Of a stretch of 64,000 nt of DNA, positions 7,914 through 16,678 are shown one piece after another. The notes under the pieces were generated by a model. That model was not told where the DNA came from. It made no database searches and saw nothing but the letters and a program-made list of their open reading frames with translations. Source of the DNA: Geothrix limicola (GTDB lineage Bacteria > Acidobacteriota > Holophagae > Holophagales > Holophagaceae). Within the stretch, counting starts at the first letter, position 1, and each line of letters opens with the position of its first letter. The translations under genes and the position numbers were made by a program. The stretch is taken from contig NZ_BSDE01000008.1 in assembly GCF_030268085.1 (NCBI RefSeq), forward strand, positions 109,709-173,708. The letters run 5' to 3'.

Positions 7914-9551
7914 ATGAGCAGCCCCGATCCCCAGGCGCCTCGACCCGAGCGGAGCACCGCGCGGGCTCTGGCCTGGGGCGTGGCACTCTTCAATCTGCTC
8001 ATCGTGGTCTTCGCCGTGGCGACCCTGACGATCAGTCGGGCCCAGTACATCCAACGGGCGGAACAGACCACTCACAACCTGGCCCAGGTGCTCGAAGAGA
8101 ACCTTCTGGCCACCATCCACCAGATCGACCTGGTCCTCCTCGCCGTCAAGGACGAGGCGGAACGCCCGGGCCCGGGGGATGGTGGAGAAAGGATCGAAAC
8201 CAGCCTGGCGACCCAGTTCCCGCGCCTCAAGTGGCTGGATGCCCTCCGCACAGCGGATGCCGATGGGTTCGTCAACCACGGCACATCCATCCTCAAAGCC
8301 CAACCTCACCTCAGCATCGCTGATCGCGGCTACTTCCAGCAGCTGAAGGCGCATCCCGAGGCCGGCCTGGTGGTGTCGCCTCCTCTCGTCAGCCGCTTCA
8401 GCGGCAAGTGGGTGATGATCCTGGCGCGGCGGCTGAACAAACCCAAGGACGGGTTCGGGGGCATCGTCTACGCGACCATCCCCCTCGACCACCTCAACCA
8501 GCTGCTTTCCCGCGTGGATGTGGGAGGCCGGGGTTCCATCTCCCTCCGAGGGGCCGACCTGTCGCTCATCACCCGGTACCCCTCCTTCCCCGGCCTGGAG
8601 CAGCTCATCGGAGACACCCGGGTCGAGGGCGAATACCTGGACGCCGTGCGGTCCGGCCTGGCCGTGAGCCACTTCTCCACCCATTCGCGCCTGGACGGTG
8701 AGGTACGGACCTACACCTTCCGACGGCTTTCGAATCCGACCCTCTTCCTCCTCGTGTCGCTGGGCCAGGCGGACTACCTGCATCCCTGGCGCAAGGAGGC
8801 CCTGTTGGCGGGACTCGCGGTGATGGGCCTGATCGTGCTCTCCGCGGTCGTGACCTGGATGGCCAAGGCCGCCTGGCGCCGCCAGTTGGCCGCCCAGGAC
8901 CGGCTGGCCCAGGAGGAGGCCAAGTACCGCCTGCTGGCCGAGAACGCCCTGGACGTCATCTGGACGGCGGACGCCGAAGGGCGGGTCACCTACATCAGCC
9001 CCTCCATCCTGCGGCAGCGGGGCTGGACGCCGGAAGAGGCCGTCCGCCTCAGCCTGAGCGACCGCACCTTCTCCGCCCAGGGGCGGGACCAGCTCTACAA
9101 GAAGATCGCCGGCGCGCGGAACCTGCCCGCCGGATCCCAGCCCTTCGAGACCGAAGCCGTGGAAGTCAGCCTCCGCCACAAGGATGGCCGCGAGATCCAG
9201 GTGGAAGTCCGCATGCGCATCGTCTGGGGCGAGGACGGCAGCGTGCAGGGGCTCCAGGGCGTCACCCGCGACGTCACCGAGCGCAAGCGCATGGAGGCCG
9301 AGCGGGACCGCCTCATCCTCGAGCTCACCCAGGCCCTGGCCGAGGTGAAGACCCTCAAGGGCATGCTCCCCATCTGCAGCCACTGCAAGAAGGTGCGCGG
9401 CGACCACGGCTACTGGAAACAGATCGAGACCTACCTCTCCGAGCACACCGAAGCCACCTTCACCCACGGCGTCTGCCCCGACTGCGCCGCCGCCTTCCGC
9501 GCCGAGATGCAAGCCCGCCGAGCCCAGGCAGAATCGGGAGAAGACGTTTGA
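7914..9551 (+). CDS. Membrane sensor: Cache-like periplasmic domain, PAS, Cys/His C-terminal domain
   Basis: 545 residues from the ATG at 7914 (GGAGCAGGC in front); the frame is open 93 bases further up but without a good site. TM1 is at about residues 17-38. A periplasmic Cache-type domain (about 45-290) includes DRGYFQQLKAHPEAGLVVSP, the usual Cache signature. TM2 is near 298-320. A PAS/PAC domain (about 340-465) starts KYRLLAENALDVIWTADAEG. The protein ends in a 55-residue module with CSHCKKVR, GYW, an HTE segment and HGVCPDC. This module occurs at the C-terminus of many PAS and receiver proteins, probably binds a metal, and has no known role. There is no kinase, cyclase or HTH domain, so the output is unclear. 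Confidence 0.85.
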   Translation: MSSPDPQAPRPERSTARALAWGVALFNLLIVVFAVATLTISRAQYIQRAEQTTHNLAQVLEENLLATIHQIDLVLLAVKDEAERPGPGDGGERIETSLATQFPRLKWLDALRTADADGFVNHGTSILKAQPHLSIADRGYFQQLKAHPEAGLVVSPPLVSRFSGKWVMILARRLNKPKDGFGGIVYATIPLDHLNQLLSRVDVGGRGSISLRGADLSLITRYPSFPGLEQLIGDTRVEGEYLDAVRSGLAVSHFSTHSRLDGEVRTYTFRRLSNPTLFLLVSLGQADYLHPWRKEALLAGLAVMGLIVLSAVVTWMAKAAWRRQLAAQDRLAQEEAKYRLLAENALDVIWTADAEGRVTYISPSILRQRGWTPEEAVRLSLSDRTFSAQGRDQLYKKIAGARNLPAGSQPFETEAVEVSLRHKDGREIQVEVRMRIVWGEDGSVQGLQGVTRDVTERKRMEAERDRLILELTQALAEVKTLKGMLPICSHCKKVRGDHGYWKQIETYLSEHTEATFTHGVCPDCAAAFRAEMQARRAQAESGEDV

Positions 9552-10096
9552 AAGTCGCATTCATCGGCACCCACGGGGTGGGCAAGACCACCCTCTGCTA
9601 CGAACTGGCCGCCGTGCTCAAGCGGGAGGGCGTCCACGTGGACATCGTGAAGGAGGTGGCGCGGCTCTCCCCCCTGCCCATCAACCAGAAGACCTCCCTG
9701 GAAGCCCAGACCTGGATCTTCCTCACCCAGATGGCCGAAGAGATCCGCTCGGGCAGCCAGCACGACGTGGTCGTCTGCGACCGTAGCGTGCTCGACAACT
9801 ACGCCTACATGATGCTGGCCTTCGGCCGCCAGCTGCCCATCGAGCGGTTCATGCACCACTGGATGAAGGGCTACGACCTGCTCTTCAAGGTGCCCTTCGG
9901 CGGCACGCTGGCCGCCGACGGCATCCGCGATACGGACACCTTTTTCGCCGAGGCCATCGACCAACTCGTGGACAAGCTGCTCGACGAACGCTCCCTGCCC
10001 CATGAGCGCCTGGAACCCGGTGGCCGCGCCACCTGGATCGAGCATGTGAAGAAGGTGGTCCTCAACCATCCCCAGGGCCAGAAACGCCTCATCTGA
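9548..10096 (+). CDS. P-loop ATP/GTPase of the AAA_28 (NadR/kinase-like) type
   Basis: 182 residues, starting with TTG that overlaps the stop of the sensor gene (TTGA), with GGGAGAAG just upstream. The Walker A motif GTHGVGKTT is at residues 7-15, and VVVCDRSVLDNYAYM carries a Walker-B/DRS segment as in nucleoside-kinase-like ATPases. The fold class looks like AAA_28 (NadR C-terminal / Ttd14-like). The substrate is not evident; thymidylate kinase was considered but its lid and motif pattern do not fit. The overlap with the Cache-PAS gene suggests that both products are made together. Confidence 0.75.
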   Translation: MKVAFIGTHGVGKTTLCYELAAVLKREGVHVDIVKEVARLSPLPINQKTSLEAQTWIFLTQMAEEIRSGSQHDVVVCDRSVLDNYAYMMLAFGRQLPIERFMHHWMKGYDLLFKVPFGGTLAADGIRDTDTFFAEAIDQLVDKLLDERSLPHERLEPGGRATWIEHVKKVVLNHPQGQKRLI

Positions 10097-10187
10097 TGTG
10101 GTAACCGCCTTTTGTGACCGAGGTCTCCACAATAGGAGTGGAGCCCTTCTGACTCCAGGTAGATCATCGAGGCATCGGGAGGTTCCC

Positions 10188-11939
10188 ATGGCCTTGGTCG
10201 AGACCCAGTTGGTGCGCGGCGGCAGTTTCATGTTTCATCCCGCGGGCTCCCTGCCCCAGTTCATCGCCGAAGAGAACAGCGAAGACGCGCTGGCCATCGC
10301 CGAAGCCGCCCGCGATTTCGTGAACGGCGAGATCCTGCCCCGGGACGAGGAGATCGATCACCTCGACCTCGAGCTGAGCCGTGATCTGCTGGCCAAGGCC
10401 GGCGAGCTGGGCATCCTGGGCATCGAGATCCCCGAGGCCTACGGCGGCCTGGACCTCGACAAGAAGACGGCCCTCCTGGTCCTCGAGGAGATGGCCAAGC
10501 AGGCCAGCTTCTCCACCAGCTACTGCGCCCACACGAGCATCGGCTCCCTGCCCATCGTCTACTTCGGGAACCACGAGCAGAAGGCGAAGTACCTGCCCAA
10601 GCTCGCCACCGGCGAGTGGGTGGCGGCCTACGCGCTGACGGAGGCGGGCAGCGGCTCCGACGCCCTGGGTGCCAAGACGACCGCCGTGCTGCAGGATGGT
10701 CACTGGGTGCTGAACGGCACCAAGGCCTGGATCACCAATGCCGGTTTCGCCGACGTGTTCACCGTCTTCGCCAAGGTCAACGGCAGCCACCTCAGCGCCT
10801 TCATCATCGAAAAGACCGACCCCGGCATCAGCACGGGCGCCGAAGAAAAGAAGATGGGCATCAAGGGCAGCTCCACGCGCACGGTCATCCTCGACAACTG
10901 CCGCATCCCTGAAGACCGGCTGCTGGGCGGCAAGGGCAAGGGTGCCCGCATCGCCTTCGGCATCCTGAACATCGGCCGCTTCAAGCTAGGCGCGAGTTCC
11001 GTGGGCGCCGGCAAGCGGGTGCTGGAATACACCCTGAAATATGCCGGCGAGCGCACCCAGTTCGGCAAGCCCCTCACGGCCTTCGGCCTCATCCAGCAGA
11101 AGCTTTCGAACATGGCCATGCGGATCTTCGTGGGCGAAAGCATGAGCTTCCGCACCATCGGCTACCTCGACGAGGCCCTGGCCCAGACCAGTTGGGACAG
11201 CGAGACCGGCGGCGCCGACAAGATGAAGGCCATCGACGAGTACGCCGTGGAAGCCTCCATGTCCAAGGTCTGGGGCAGCGAGGCCCTCTTCGCCACCGCC
11301 GACGACGCCGTGCAGACCTTCGGTGGCGCGGGCTTCAGCGCCGAATATCCGGCCGAGAAAATCTACCGCGACTGCCGCATCAACCGCATCTTCGAGGGCA
11401 CCAACGAGATCAACCGTCTGCTCATCGCGGGCACCTTCCTCAAGCGCTGCGGCGGTGTGGATGGCCTTCCCCTGGCGGGCAGCGACGCGGCCCCGGTGGA
11501 TCTGCCCCAGGACGAGCTGCTGAAGACCGTGGCCCTCGCCAAGGCCCTCGCCCTCAAGGTGATCGCCCGGGCCCAGGCCGAACATGGCCCGAAGATCCTG
11601 GACAACCAGGAGGCCACCGCCCGCATCAGCAACCTGCTGGTGGAGGTCTACGCCATGGAATCGGCCGTGGTCCGCGCGAAGAAATTGACCGAGAGCGGTC
11701 ATCGCTGGGCCGGCCTGGCCCGGGATCTGGCCACCGTCTACGCCCAGGAAGCCTGGAACCGCGTGCAATCCGAGGCCCGCATGCTGGCGGCCGAACTCGC
11801 CACCGGCCCGGCCCTGGATACCCTCCTGGCCGACCTCCTGGCCATGCACGCCCCGGCCCCGATGCCCCTGTCTTCCCTGCGTGAGCGGATCGCCCAAGTC
11901 CTTGTGGATCAGGGCCGCTATCCGCTGTCGGGGATGTAA
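10188..11939 (+). CDS. Acyl-CoA dehydrogenase (long, FadE-like form), copy 1
   Basis: FAD enzyme catalysing alpha,beta-dehydrogenation of acyl-CoA. The 583 residues include the classical ACAD core plus a C-terminal extension of about 170 residues, as in the ~590-residue VLCAD-like bacterial group. The core shows YALTEAGSGSDALGAKTTA (flavin site), NGTKAWITNAGFAD, and FEGTNEINR with the expected catalytic Glu at residue 403. The start at 10188 follows GGGAGGTTCCC; a GTG at 10098 is open but unsupported. It is closely similar in sequence to the second copy at 14811-16595. No ETF or hydratase gene is adjacent. Confidence 0.93.
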   Translation: MALVETQLVRGGSFMFHPAGSLPQFIAEENSEDALAIAEAARDFVNGEILPRDEEIDHLDLELSRDLLAKAGELGILGIEIPEAYGGLDLDKKTALLVLEEMAKQASFSTSYCAHTSIGSLPIVYFGNHEQKAKYLPKLATGEWVAAYALTEAGSGSDALGAKTTAVLQDGHWVLNGTKAWITNAGFADVFTVFAKVNGSHLSAFIIEKTDPGISTGAEEKKMGIKGSSTRTVILDNCRIPEDRLLGGKGKGARIAFGILNIGRFKLGASSVGAGKRVLEYTLKYAGERTQFGKPLTAFGLIQQKLSNMAMRIFVGESMSFRTIGYLDEALAQTSWDSETGGADKMKAIDEYAVEASMSKVWGSEALFATADDAVQTFGGAGFSAEYPAEKIYRDCRINRIFEGTNEINRLLIAGTFLKRCGGVDGLPLAGSDAAPVDLPQDELLKTVALAKALALKVIARAQAEHGPKILDNQEATARISNLLVEVYAMESAVVRAKKLTESGHRWAGLARDLATVYAQEAWNRVQSEARMLAAELATGPALDTLLADLLAMHAPAPMPLSSLRERIAQVLVDQGRYPLSGM

Positions 11940-12012
11940 ATACCGGCCAAGCCGCCAGAACTAAGAAAGCCCTCATGAGGTGACCGATACCACGTGGGTG
12001 GAGATCTCGCCC

Positions 12013-12534
12013 ATGAGCCTTCGGCCTCAACCAACCCAACACGAAAAAGTCCTGGGTGAAAATGATTTCATAGTGTCCAAGACGGACCTCAAGGGACTCA
12101 TCACCTACGGGAACCGGGTCTTCATCGACATCTCCGGCTACTCGGAACAGGAACTGCTCGGCGCGCCGCACAACATCCTGCGCCACCCCGACATGCCCCG
12201 GTCCGTCTTCAAGCTGCTCTGGGACACCATCCAGGCGAAGAGCGAGATCTGCGCCTACGTGAAAAACCTGGCCAAGGATGGCAGCTTCTACTGGGTCTTC
12301 GCCAACATCACCCCTTCCTTCGATTCCCGGGGGAACCTCATCGGCTACTACTCCGTCCGGCGCAAGCCGAAACCCGAGGCCGTCCAGGCCGTCAGCGGAC
12401 TCTACCGGGCCATGCTCGACGCCGAGCGGCGCGCCGGTGACGGCCAGGCGGGCATGAAGGCCTCACTGGCCGTCCTCCATCAAGCACTCGAACAGAAGGG
12501 CATGAGCTATGAAGAATTTGTCTTTGGGCTCTAG
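12013..12534 (+). CDS. PAS-domain redox/energy sensor (CetB/Aer N-terminus-like)
   Basis: 173 residues consisting of one PAS domain of the Aer type. Features are [20 protein letters not shown], the [23 protein letters not shown] stretch (given here as its two halves, [11 protein letters not shown] and [11 protein letters not shown]), then [16 protein letters not shown]. In Aer this domain binds FAD. A C-terminal helix follows. There is no membrane segment and no signalling domain; those are encoded by the next gene, which overlaps it by 26 bases in another frame. A GTG at 11980 is also in frame; I prefer ATG 12013, which has GGAG upstream. The arrangement resembles the split CetB (PAS) / CetA (receptor) energy-taxis pair of Campylobacter. 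Confidence 0.85.
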   Translation: MSLRPQPTQHEKVLGENDFIVSKTDLKGLITYGNRVFIDISGYSEQELLGAPHNILRHPDMPRSVFKLLWDTIQAKSEICAYVKNLAKDGSFYWVFANITPSFDSRGNLIGYYSVRRKPKPEAVQAVSGLYRAMLDAERRAGDGQAGMKASLAVLHQALEQKGMSYEEFVFGL

Positions 12535-13969
12535 GGTCCACTATCTGGTCGCCCTCACGCTGGGGCTGTTCCTCGTCTTCGGCTACCTCGTCGCCACGGG
12601 CTCGGGGCGGGTTTCCACCTTCGGCTGGGCGCTGTTCGCCGTGACGGCCCTCCTGCTGGGGCTGACCCTCTATACGGTCCATCGCGTCCTGCTGGCCATC
12701 AAAAACCTCACGAAGAACCTGAAGGCCGCCGCCGATGGCAACCTCGACCAGCGGATGACGGGCATCAAGAAGGGCGCGGCCACGGGTGAACTGGCCTGGG
12801 CCCTCAACGACCTGCTGGATCAGCAGGAGGCCTACTTCCGTGAAGTGTTCTCCGCCTTCGACCACGCGAGCCAGGGCAAGACCTTCCGGCTCGCCATGGA
12901 CCAGGGCCTTCACGGGGCCTTCAAGGACGCCATGACCCGGGTGAACGTCTCCGTGGAAAGCCTCGGCCAGGTGCAGCACATGGCCATCAAGGAACGCCTC
13001 ATCGCCCGCATCACCGATCTCAATTCCGGCAACCTCATCGAAAACCTGAAGTCCATCCAGGAATACCTGATGAGCATGACGCAGGAATTGGGCGTGGTGG
13101 GCCAGATCTCGAAGGAGACGGCCCAGGAGGCCGAGGGCAGCCGAACCACCATCGAGAACCTGGTGGCCAACCTCAACCAGGTGGCCGAGATGATCGCCCA
13201 GACCAACGCCCAGACCACGCTGCTCCACGAGAAGGGCGACGAGATCAACCAGATCGTCCAGGTCATCACCGACGTGGCGGACCGCACCAACCTGCTGGCC
13301 CTGAATGCCGCCATCGAGGCCGCCCACGCGGGAGAGATCGGCAAGGGCTTCGCCGTCGTCGCCGAAGAGGTGCGCACCCTCTCCGAAAACACCAAGGACG
13401 CCGCGGCCTCCATCGCGGCCACCATCGAATCCTTCGGGGAAGCCACCAGCCGGATGATCAAGGATTCAGAGCAGGTGAAGGAGATCGCCGAAGGCAGCCG
13501 GAACGCCGTGCGCGACTTCCGCTCCCAGGTGCTGAAGTTCGCCGATTCCGCCAAGACCTCCATGGTCCAGGTGGATAAGGCCCAGGACTTCAGCTTCGCC
13601 TCCCTGGTCAAGGTGGACCACTTCCTCTTCAAGCAGAACGGCTACCGCGTGCTGCACCAGGGGCCCGATTCCCCCGAAGCCCGCGCCATCCGCACCGACC
13701 ACCGCGAGTGCCGGCTGGGCGCCTGGTACTACCAGGGCCAGGGGGCCGAGCAGTATTCCCACGTGCCATCCTTCCATCGGCTGGAGACCCCCCATGCGGG
13801 CGTCCACGCCAGCATTCAGGAGGCCGTCAACCTGCTGGGCACCTCCTGGGACAAGGACGAAGCGCTACAGAACCGCATCTTCAGCCACTTCGAATCCGCC
13901 GAACGCGCCAGCGAGGAAGTGGTCCACATCCTCGACCAGATGCTCGACGAGCGGCACCGCGAACTCTGA
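12509..13969 (+). CDS. Methyl-accepting chemotaxis receptor with C-terminal zinc-binding CZB domain
   Basis: 486 residues. Two membrane segments at about 10-30 and 36-57 are separated by only a few residues, so there is almost no periplasmic domain. A linker region with HAMP-like helices (about 60-190) follows. The signalling hairpin includes [20 protein letters not shown] and [18 protein letters not shown]. The tail is a CZB domain: H371, C401 ([13 protein letters not shown]), H429 and H433 (HAGVH) fit the zinc ligands. With no external ligand domain, sensing probably comes from the overlapping PAS gene and from the zinc/thiol site. Translation is likely coupled (AGAAGGG upstream of the ATG). 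Confidence 0.92.
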   Translation: MKNLSLGSRVHYLVALTLGLFLVFGYLVATGSGRVSTFGWALFAVTALLLGLTLYTVHRVLLAIKNLTKNLKAAADGNLDQRMTGIKKGAATGELAWALNDLLDQQEAYFREVFSAFDHASQGKTFRLAMDQGLHGAFKDAMTRVNVSVESLGQVQHMAIKERLIARITDLNSGNLIENLKSIQEYLMSMTQELGVVGQISKETAQEAEGSRTTIENLVANLNQVAEMIAQTNAQTTLLHEKGDEINQIVQVITDVADRTNLLALNAAIEAAHAGEIGKGFAVVAEEVRTLSENTKDAAASIAATIESFGEATSRMIKDSEQVKEIAEGSRNAVRDFRSQVLKFADSAKTSMVQVDKAQDFSFASLVKVDHFLFKQNGYRVLHQGPDSPEARAIRTDHRECRLGAWYYQGQGAEQYSHVPSFHRLETPHAGVHASIQEAVNLLGTSWDKDEALQNRIFSHFESAERASEEVVHILDQMLDERHREL

Positions 13970-13970
13970 C

Positions 13971-14663
13971 CTACTTCACACCCGTGTGAAGGGCCACGAT
14001 ACCCCCTGTGAGGTTCGTCCAGCGGACCTCGCGGAAGCCCGCGCTTTTCAGTTCCTCCGCCAGGGAGGGCTGGTCCGGGAAGCTGCGGATGCTTTCGGGC
14101 AGGTAGGTGTAGGCCGAATCGTCGCCGCTGATCCAGGCGCCGATACGCGGCAGCACCCGCAGGCTGTACCAGTTGTAGAAGGCCTTCAGGCCCGGCCAGA
14201 CCGGCGTGCTGAATTCGAGGATCGTGAGCTGGCCGCCGGGGCGCAGGACGCGCAGGAATTCGGCGTAGGCCAGGGGACGCTGCTCCACGTTGCGGATGCC
14301 GTAGCAGATGGTGAGCCCGTCGAAGCTCGCATCGCGGAAGGGCAGGCGCTGGGCGTCCGCATCGCTGGAGGCCCAGATCTTCGAGGCGAGGCCCTTGCGC
14401 GCGAACTTGGCCGGCCCCAGGCGCAGCATGGCGTGGGTGAAATCGGTGCTCACCACGTCCGCGCCCCGGCGCGCGAGGGCCAGACTGGAATCGCCGGTGC
14501 CCGCCGCCACGTCGAGGAAGCGCTTCCCCGGCGCCGCGCCACTGACCCGGGCCATGCGCCACCACCACCAGAAGTCCACGCCGCCGGACAGGACGTGGTT
14601 CAAGACATCGTACTTTCCGGCAATGGCCGAAAACATCTGCTGCACATCACGGCCTTCCGGCAT
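13971..14663 (-). CDS. menG: Demethylmenaquinone / ubiquinone methyltransferase (UbiE/MenG family)
   Basis: SAM-dependent C-methyltransferase of 230 residues, last step of menaquinone (or ubiquinone) synthesis. It has the family N-terminus (MFSAIAGKYDVLNHVLSGG), SAM motif FLDVAAGTGD, and GIRNV plus LRVLRPGGQLTILEF. The start at 14663 has AGGAGG seven bases ahead; longer open sequence upstream is not supported. Menaquinone is likely in an anaerobe with a Psr-like complex, hence menG rather than ubiE; this is inference. It converges on the receptor gene with one base between stop codons. Confidence 0.93.
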   Translation of the reverse strand: MPEGRDVQQMFSAIAGKYDVLNHVLSGGVDFWWWWRMARVSGAAPGKRFLDVAAGTGDSSLALARRGADVVSTDFTHAMLRLGPAKFARKGLASKIWASSDADAQRLPFRDASFDGLTICYGIRNVEQRPLAYAEFLRVLRPGGQLTILEFSTPVWPGLKAFYNWYSLRVLPRIGAWISGDDSAYTYLPESIRSFPDQPSLAEELKSAGFREVRWTNLTGGIVALHTGVK

Positions 14664-14810
14664 CCAACCTCCTGGCACCTTCCATTGAACCAGACCAGAT
14701 GGCCCCGTGGCGGTCCCCCCGGACAGCCTTATCCCCATTGACCAGAGGTAGAGGCTAGCCAAGCGGCCTCCGACCACCCATCTTGGACCCTACCCAATCC
14801 GGAGGACCCA

Positions 14811-16595
14811 ATGAGCACCGCTGCTGCAGAGCAGGTCAAGGGAGGCAGTTTCCTGCTGACCCCCATCGGGGCGATGCCCCAGTTCACCCCTGAGGATTTC
14901 GGCGACGAGGCCAAGGAATTCGCCCGGGCCGCCAAGGATTTCATCCAGGGCGAGGTGCTGCCCAAGGACGAGGAGATCGACAAGCTCAACCTCCCCCTCA
15001 CGGTCGAGCTCATGAAGAAGGCCGGCGAACTGGGCCTGCTGGGCCTGGAGGTTCCAGAAGCCTACGAGGGCATGGACGTCGACAAGCGCACGGCCATGCT
15101 CGTGCTCGAGGAGATGAGCAAGCAGGGCAGCTTCGCCGTGACCTACAGCGCCAATACGGGCATCGGCACCCTGCCCATCGTCTACTTCGGCACCGAGGCC
15201 CAGAAGAGGACCTACCTGCCCAAGCTCGCCACCGGCGAGTGGCTGGCCGCCTACGCGCTGACCGAGGCCGGCAGCGGATCCGACGCGCTCGGGGCGAAGG
15301 CCACGGCCGTGCTCGACGGGGACAGCTGGGTGCTGAACGGCACCAAGATGTGGATCACCAACGCCGGCTTCGCCGATGTCTTCGTGATCTTCGCCAAGGT
15401 GGACGGCCAGCAGTTCAGCGCCTTCATCGTCGAAAAGACCGATCCCGGCATCAGCACCGGCGCCGAGGAAAAGAAGCTGGGCATCAAGGGCAGCTCCACC
15501 CGCACCGTCATCCTCGAGAACTGCCGCATCCCCAAGGACCGCCTGCTCGGCGAAATCGGCAAGGGCCACAAGATCGCCTTCGGCATCCTCAACATCGGCC
15601 GCTTCAAGCTGGGTGTGGGCAGCCAGGGAGGCATGAAGCGGATCCTGGAATACGCCATCCGCTACACCACCGAGCGCCAGCAGTTCGGCAAGTCCATCAA
15701 CTCCTTCGGCCTCATCCAGCAGAAGCTGGCGGACATGGCCACCAAGATCTTCGTGTGCGAGGCCATGAACTTCCGCACGGTGGGCTACATCGACGAGGCC
15801 CTCCACGGCACCAGCTGGGACAGCCCCACGGCCGGCGCCGACAAGATGGCCGCCATCGATGAATACACCATCGAATGCAGCATCTCCAAGGTCTGGGCCA
15901 GCGAAGCCCTCTTCTTCGTGGCGGACGAGGCCGTGCAGGCCTTCGGCGGCTACGGCTTCAGCGCCGAGTACCCCCCCGAGAAGGCCCTGCGCGACTGCCG
16001 CATCAACCGCATCTTCGAGGGCACCAACGAGATCAACCGCCTCCTCATCGCCGGCACGCTGCTCAAGCGCGCCATGAAGGGCGACCTACCCCTCATGCAG
16101 TTCGGCCAGCAGGTGGCCAAGGAGATCTCGAACCCCGTCAAGGCCGAAACCTTCACGGGCCCCCTCGCCCGCCTCAAGCACGGTGTGGAACTGAGCAAGC
16201 GCCAGTGCATGCTGGCGGCGGGCCTCGCGGTGCAGGTGCTGGGCCAGAAGCTCATCGACAACCAGGAGGTCATGGCCCGCATGAGCAACATGCTCATGGA
16301 GATCTACACCATGGAAAGCGCCGTCGTGCGCGCCGAACGCATGCTGGAGGGCGGCCACCGCTGGGCCCAGATCGCCCGGGACATGACCGAGCTCTACGTG
16401 AACGAAAGCTGGCACAAGGTCCACGGCGACGCCCGCATGCTCTGCGCCGACGTGGTGGAGGGTGAAGCCCTGCGTCATGCCCTGGCGGGCGTGAAGGCCT
16501 TCACCGAATTCCACCCCACCAGCAGCGCCCGCCTGCGCGGCCGCATCGCAAGCGAACTCATCCAGAAGGGCATCTACCCCATCGAAGTGGCCTAG
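14811..16595 (+). CDS. Acyl-CoA dehydrogenase (long, FadE-like form), copy 2
   Basis: 594-residue paralogue of the enzyme at 10188-11939, with the same layout and the same catalytic Glu position (E403 in FEGTNEINR). Shared stretches include GSFL/F-x-TP near the N-terminus, YALTEAGSGSDALGAKATA and IKGSSTRTVILENCRIP. The C-terminal extension is more divergent. GGAGGACCCA precedes the ATG. Differences lie mainly around the substrate pocket and tail, so the two copies probably handle different acyl chains. A clear hairpin terminator follows the stop. Confidence 0.93.
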   Translation: MSTAAAEQVKGGSFLLTPIGAMPQFTPEDFGDEAKEFARAAKDFIQGEVLPKDEEIDKLNLPLTVELMKKAGELGLLGLEVPEAYEGMDVDKRTAMLVLEEMSKQGSFAVTYSANTGIGTLPIVYFGTEAQKRTYLPKLATGEWLAAYALTEAGSGSDALGAKATAVLDGDSWVLNGTKMWITNAGFADVFVIFAKVDGQQFSAFIVEKTDPGISTGAEEKKLGIKGSSTRTVILENCRIPKDRLLGEIGKGHKIAFGILNIGRFKLGVGSQGGMKRILEYAIRYTTERQQFGKSINSFGLIQQKLADMATKIFVCEAMNFRTVGYIDEALHGTSWDSPTAGADKMAAIDEYTIECSISKVWASEALFFVADEAVQAFGGYGFSAEYPPEKALRDCRINRIFEGTNEINRLLIAGTLLKRAMKGDLPLMQFGQQVAKEISNPVKAETFTGPLARLKHGVELSKRQCMLAAGLAVQVLGQKLIDNQEVMARMSNMLMEIYTMESAVVRAERMLEGGHRWAQIARDMTELYVNESWHKVHGDARMLCADVVEGEALRHALAGVKAFTEFHPTSSARLRGRIASELIQKGIYPIEVA

Positions 16596-16612
16596 AGGGC
16601 GCTCCGGTTCAA

Positions 16613-16642
16613 GAAGAAGGGCCCCAGTCGGGGCCCTTCTTC
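16613..16642. terminator. Bidirectional hairpin terminator
   Basis: Thirteen-base-pair perfect stem (GAAGAAGGGCCCC / GGGGCCCTTCTTC) with an AGTC loop, between the convergent acyl-CoA dehydrogenase gene and the FecR-domain gene. A-rich and T-rich stem ends make it usable from both strands, although there is no long T run. Confidence 0.8.
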
Positions 16643-16678
16643 ATTAGCGCATGTAGATCCTTGCGCCACGCTTCACGG

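Noticed and set aside
9548..10096. Thymidylate kinase
   Set aside because: Walker A fits many kinases, but the dTMP-kinase DRY/lid pattern is missing; AAA_28-like is the safer call.
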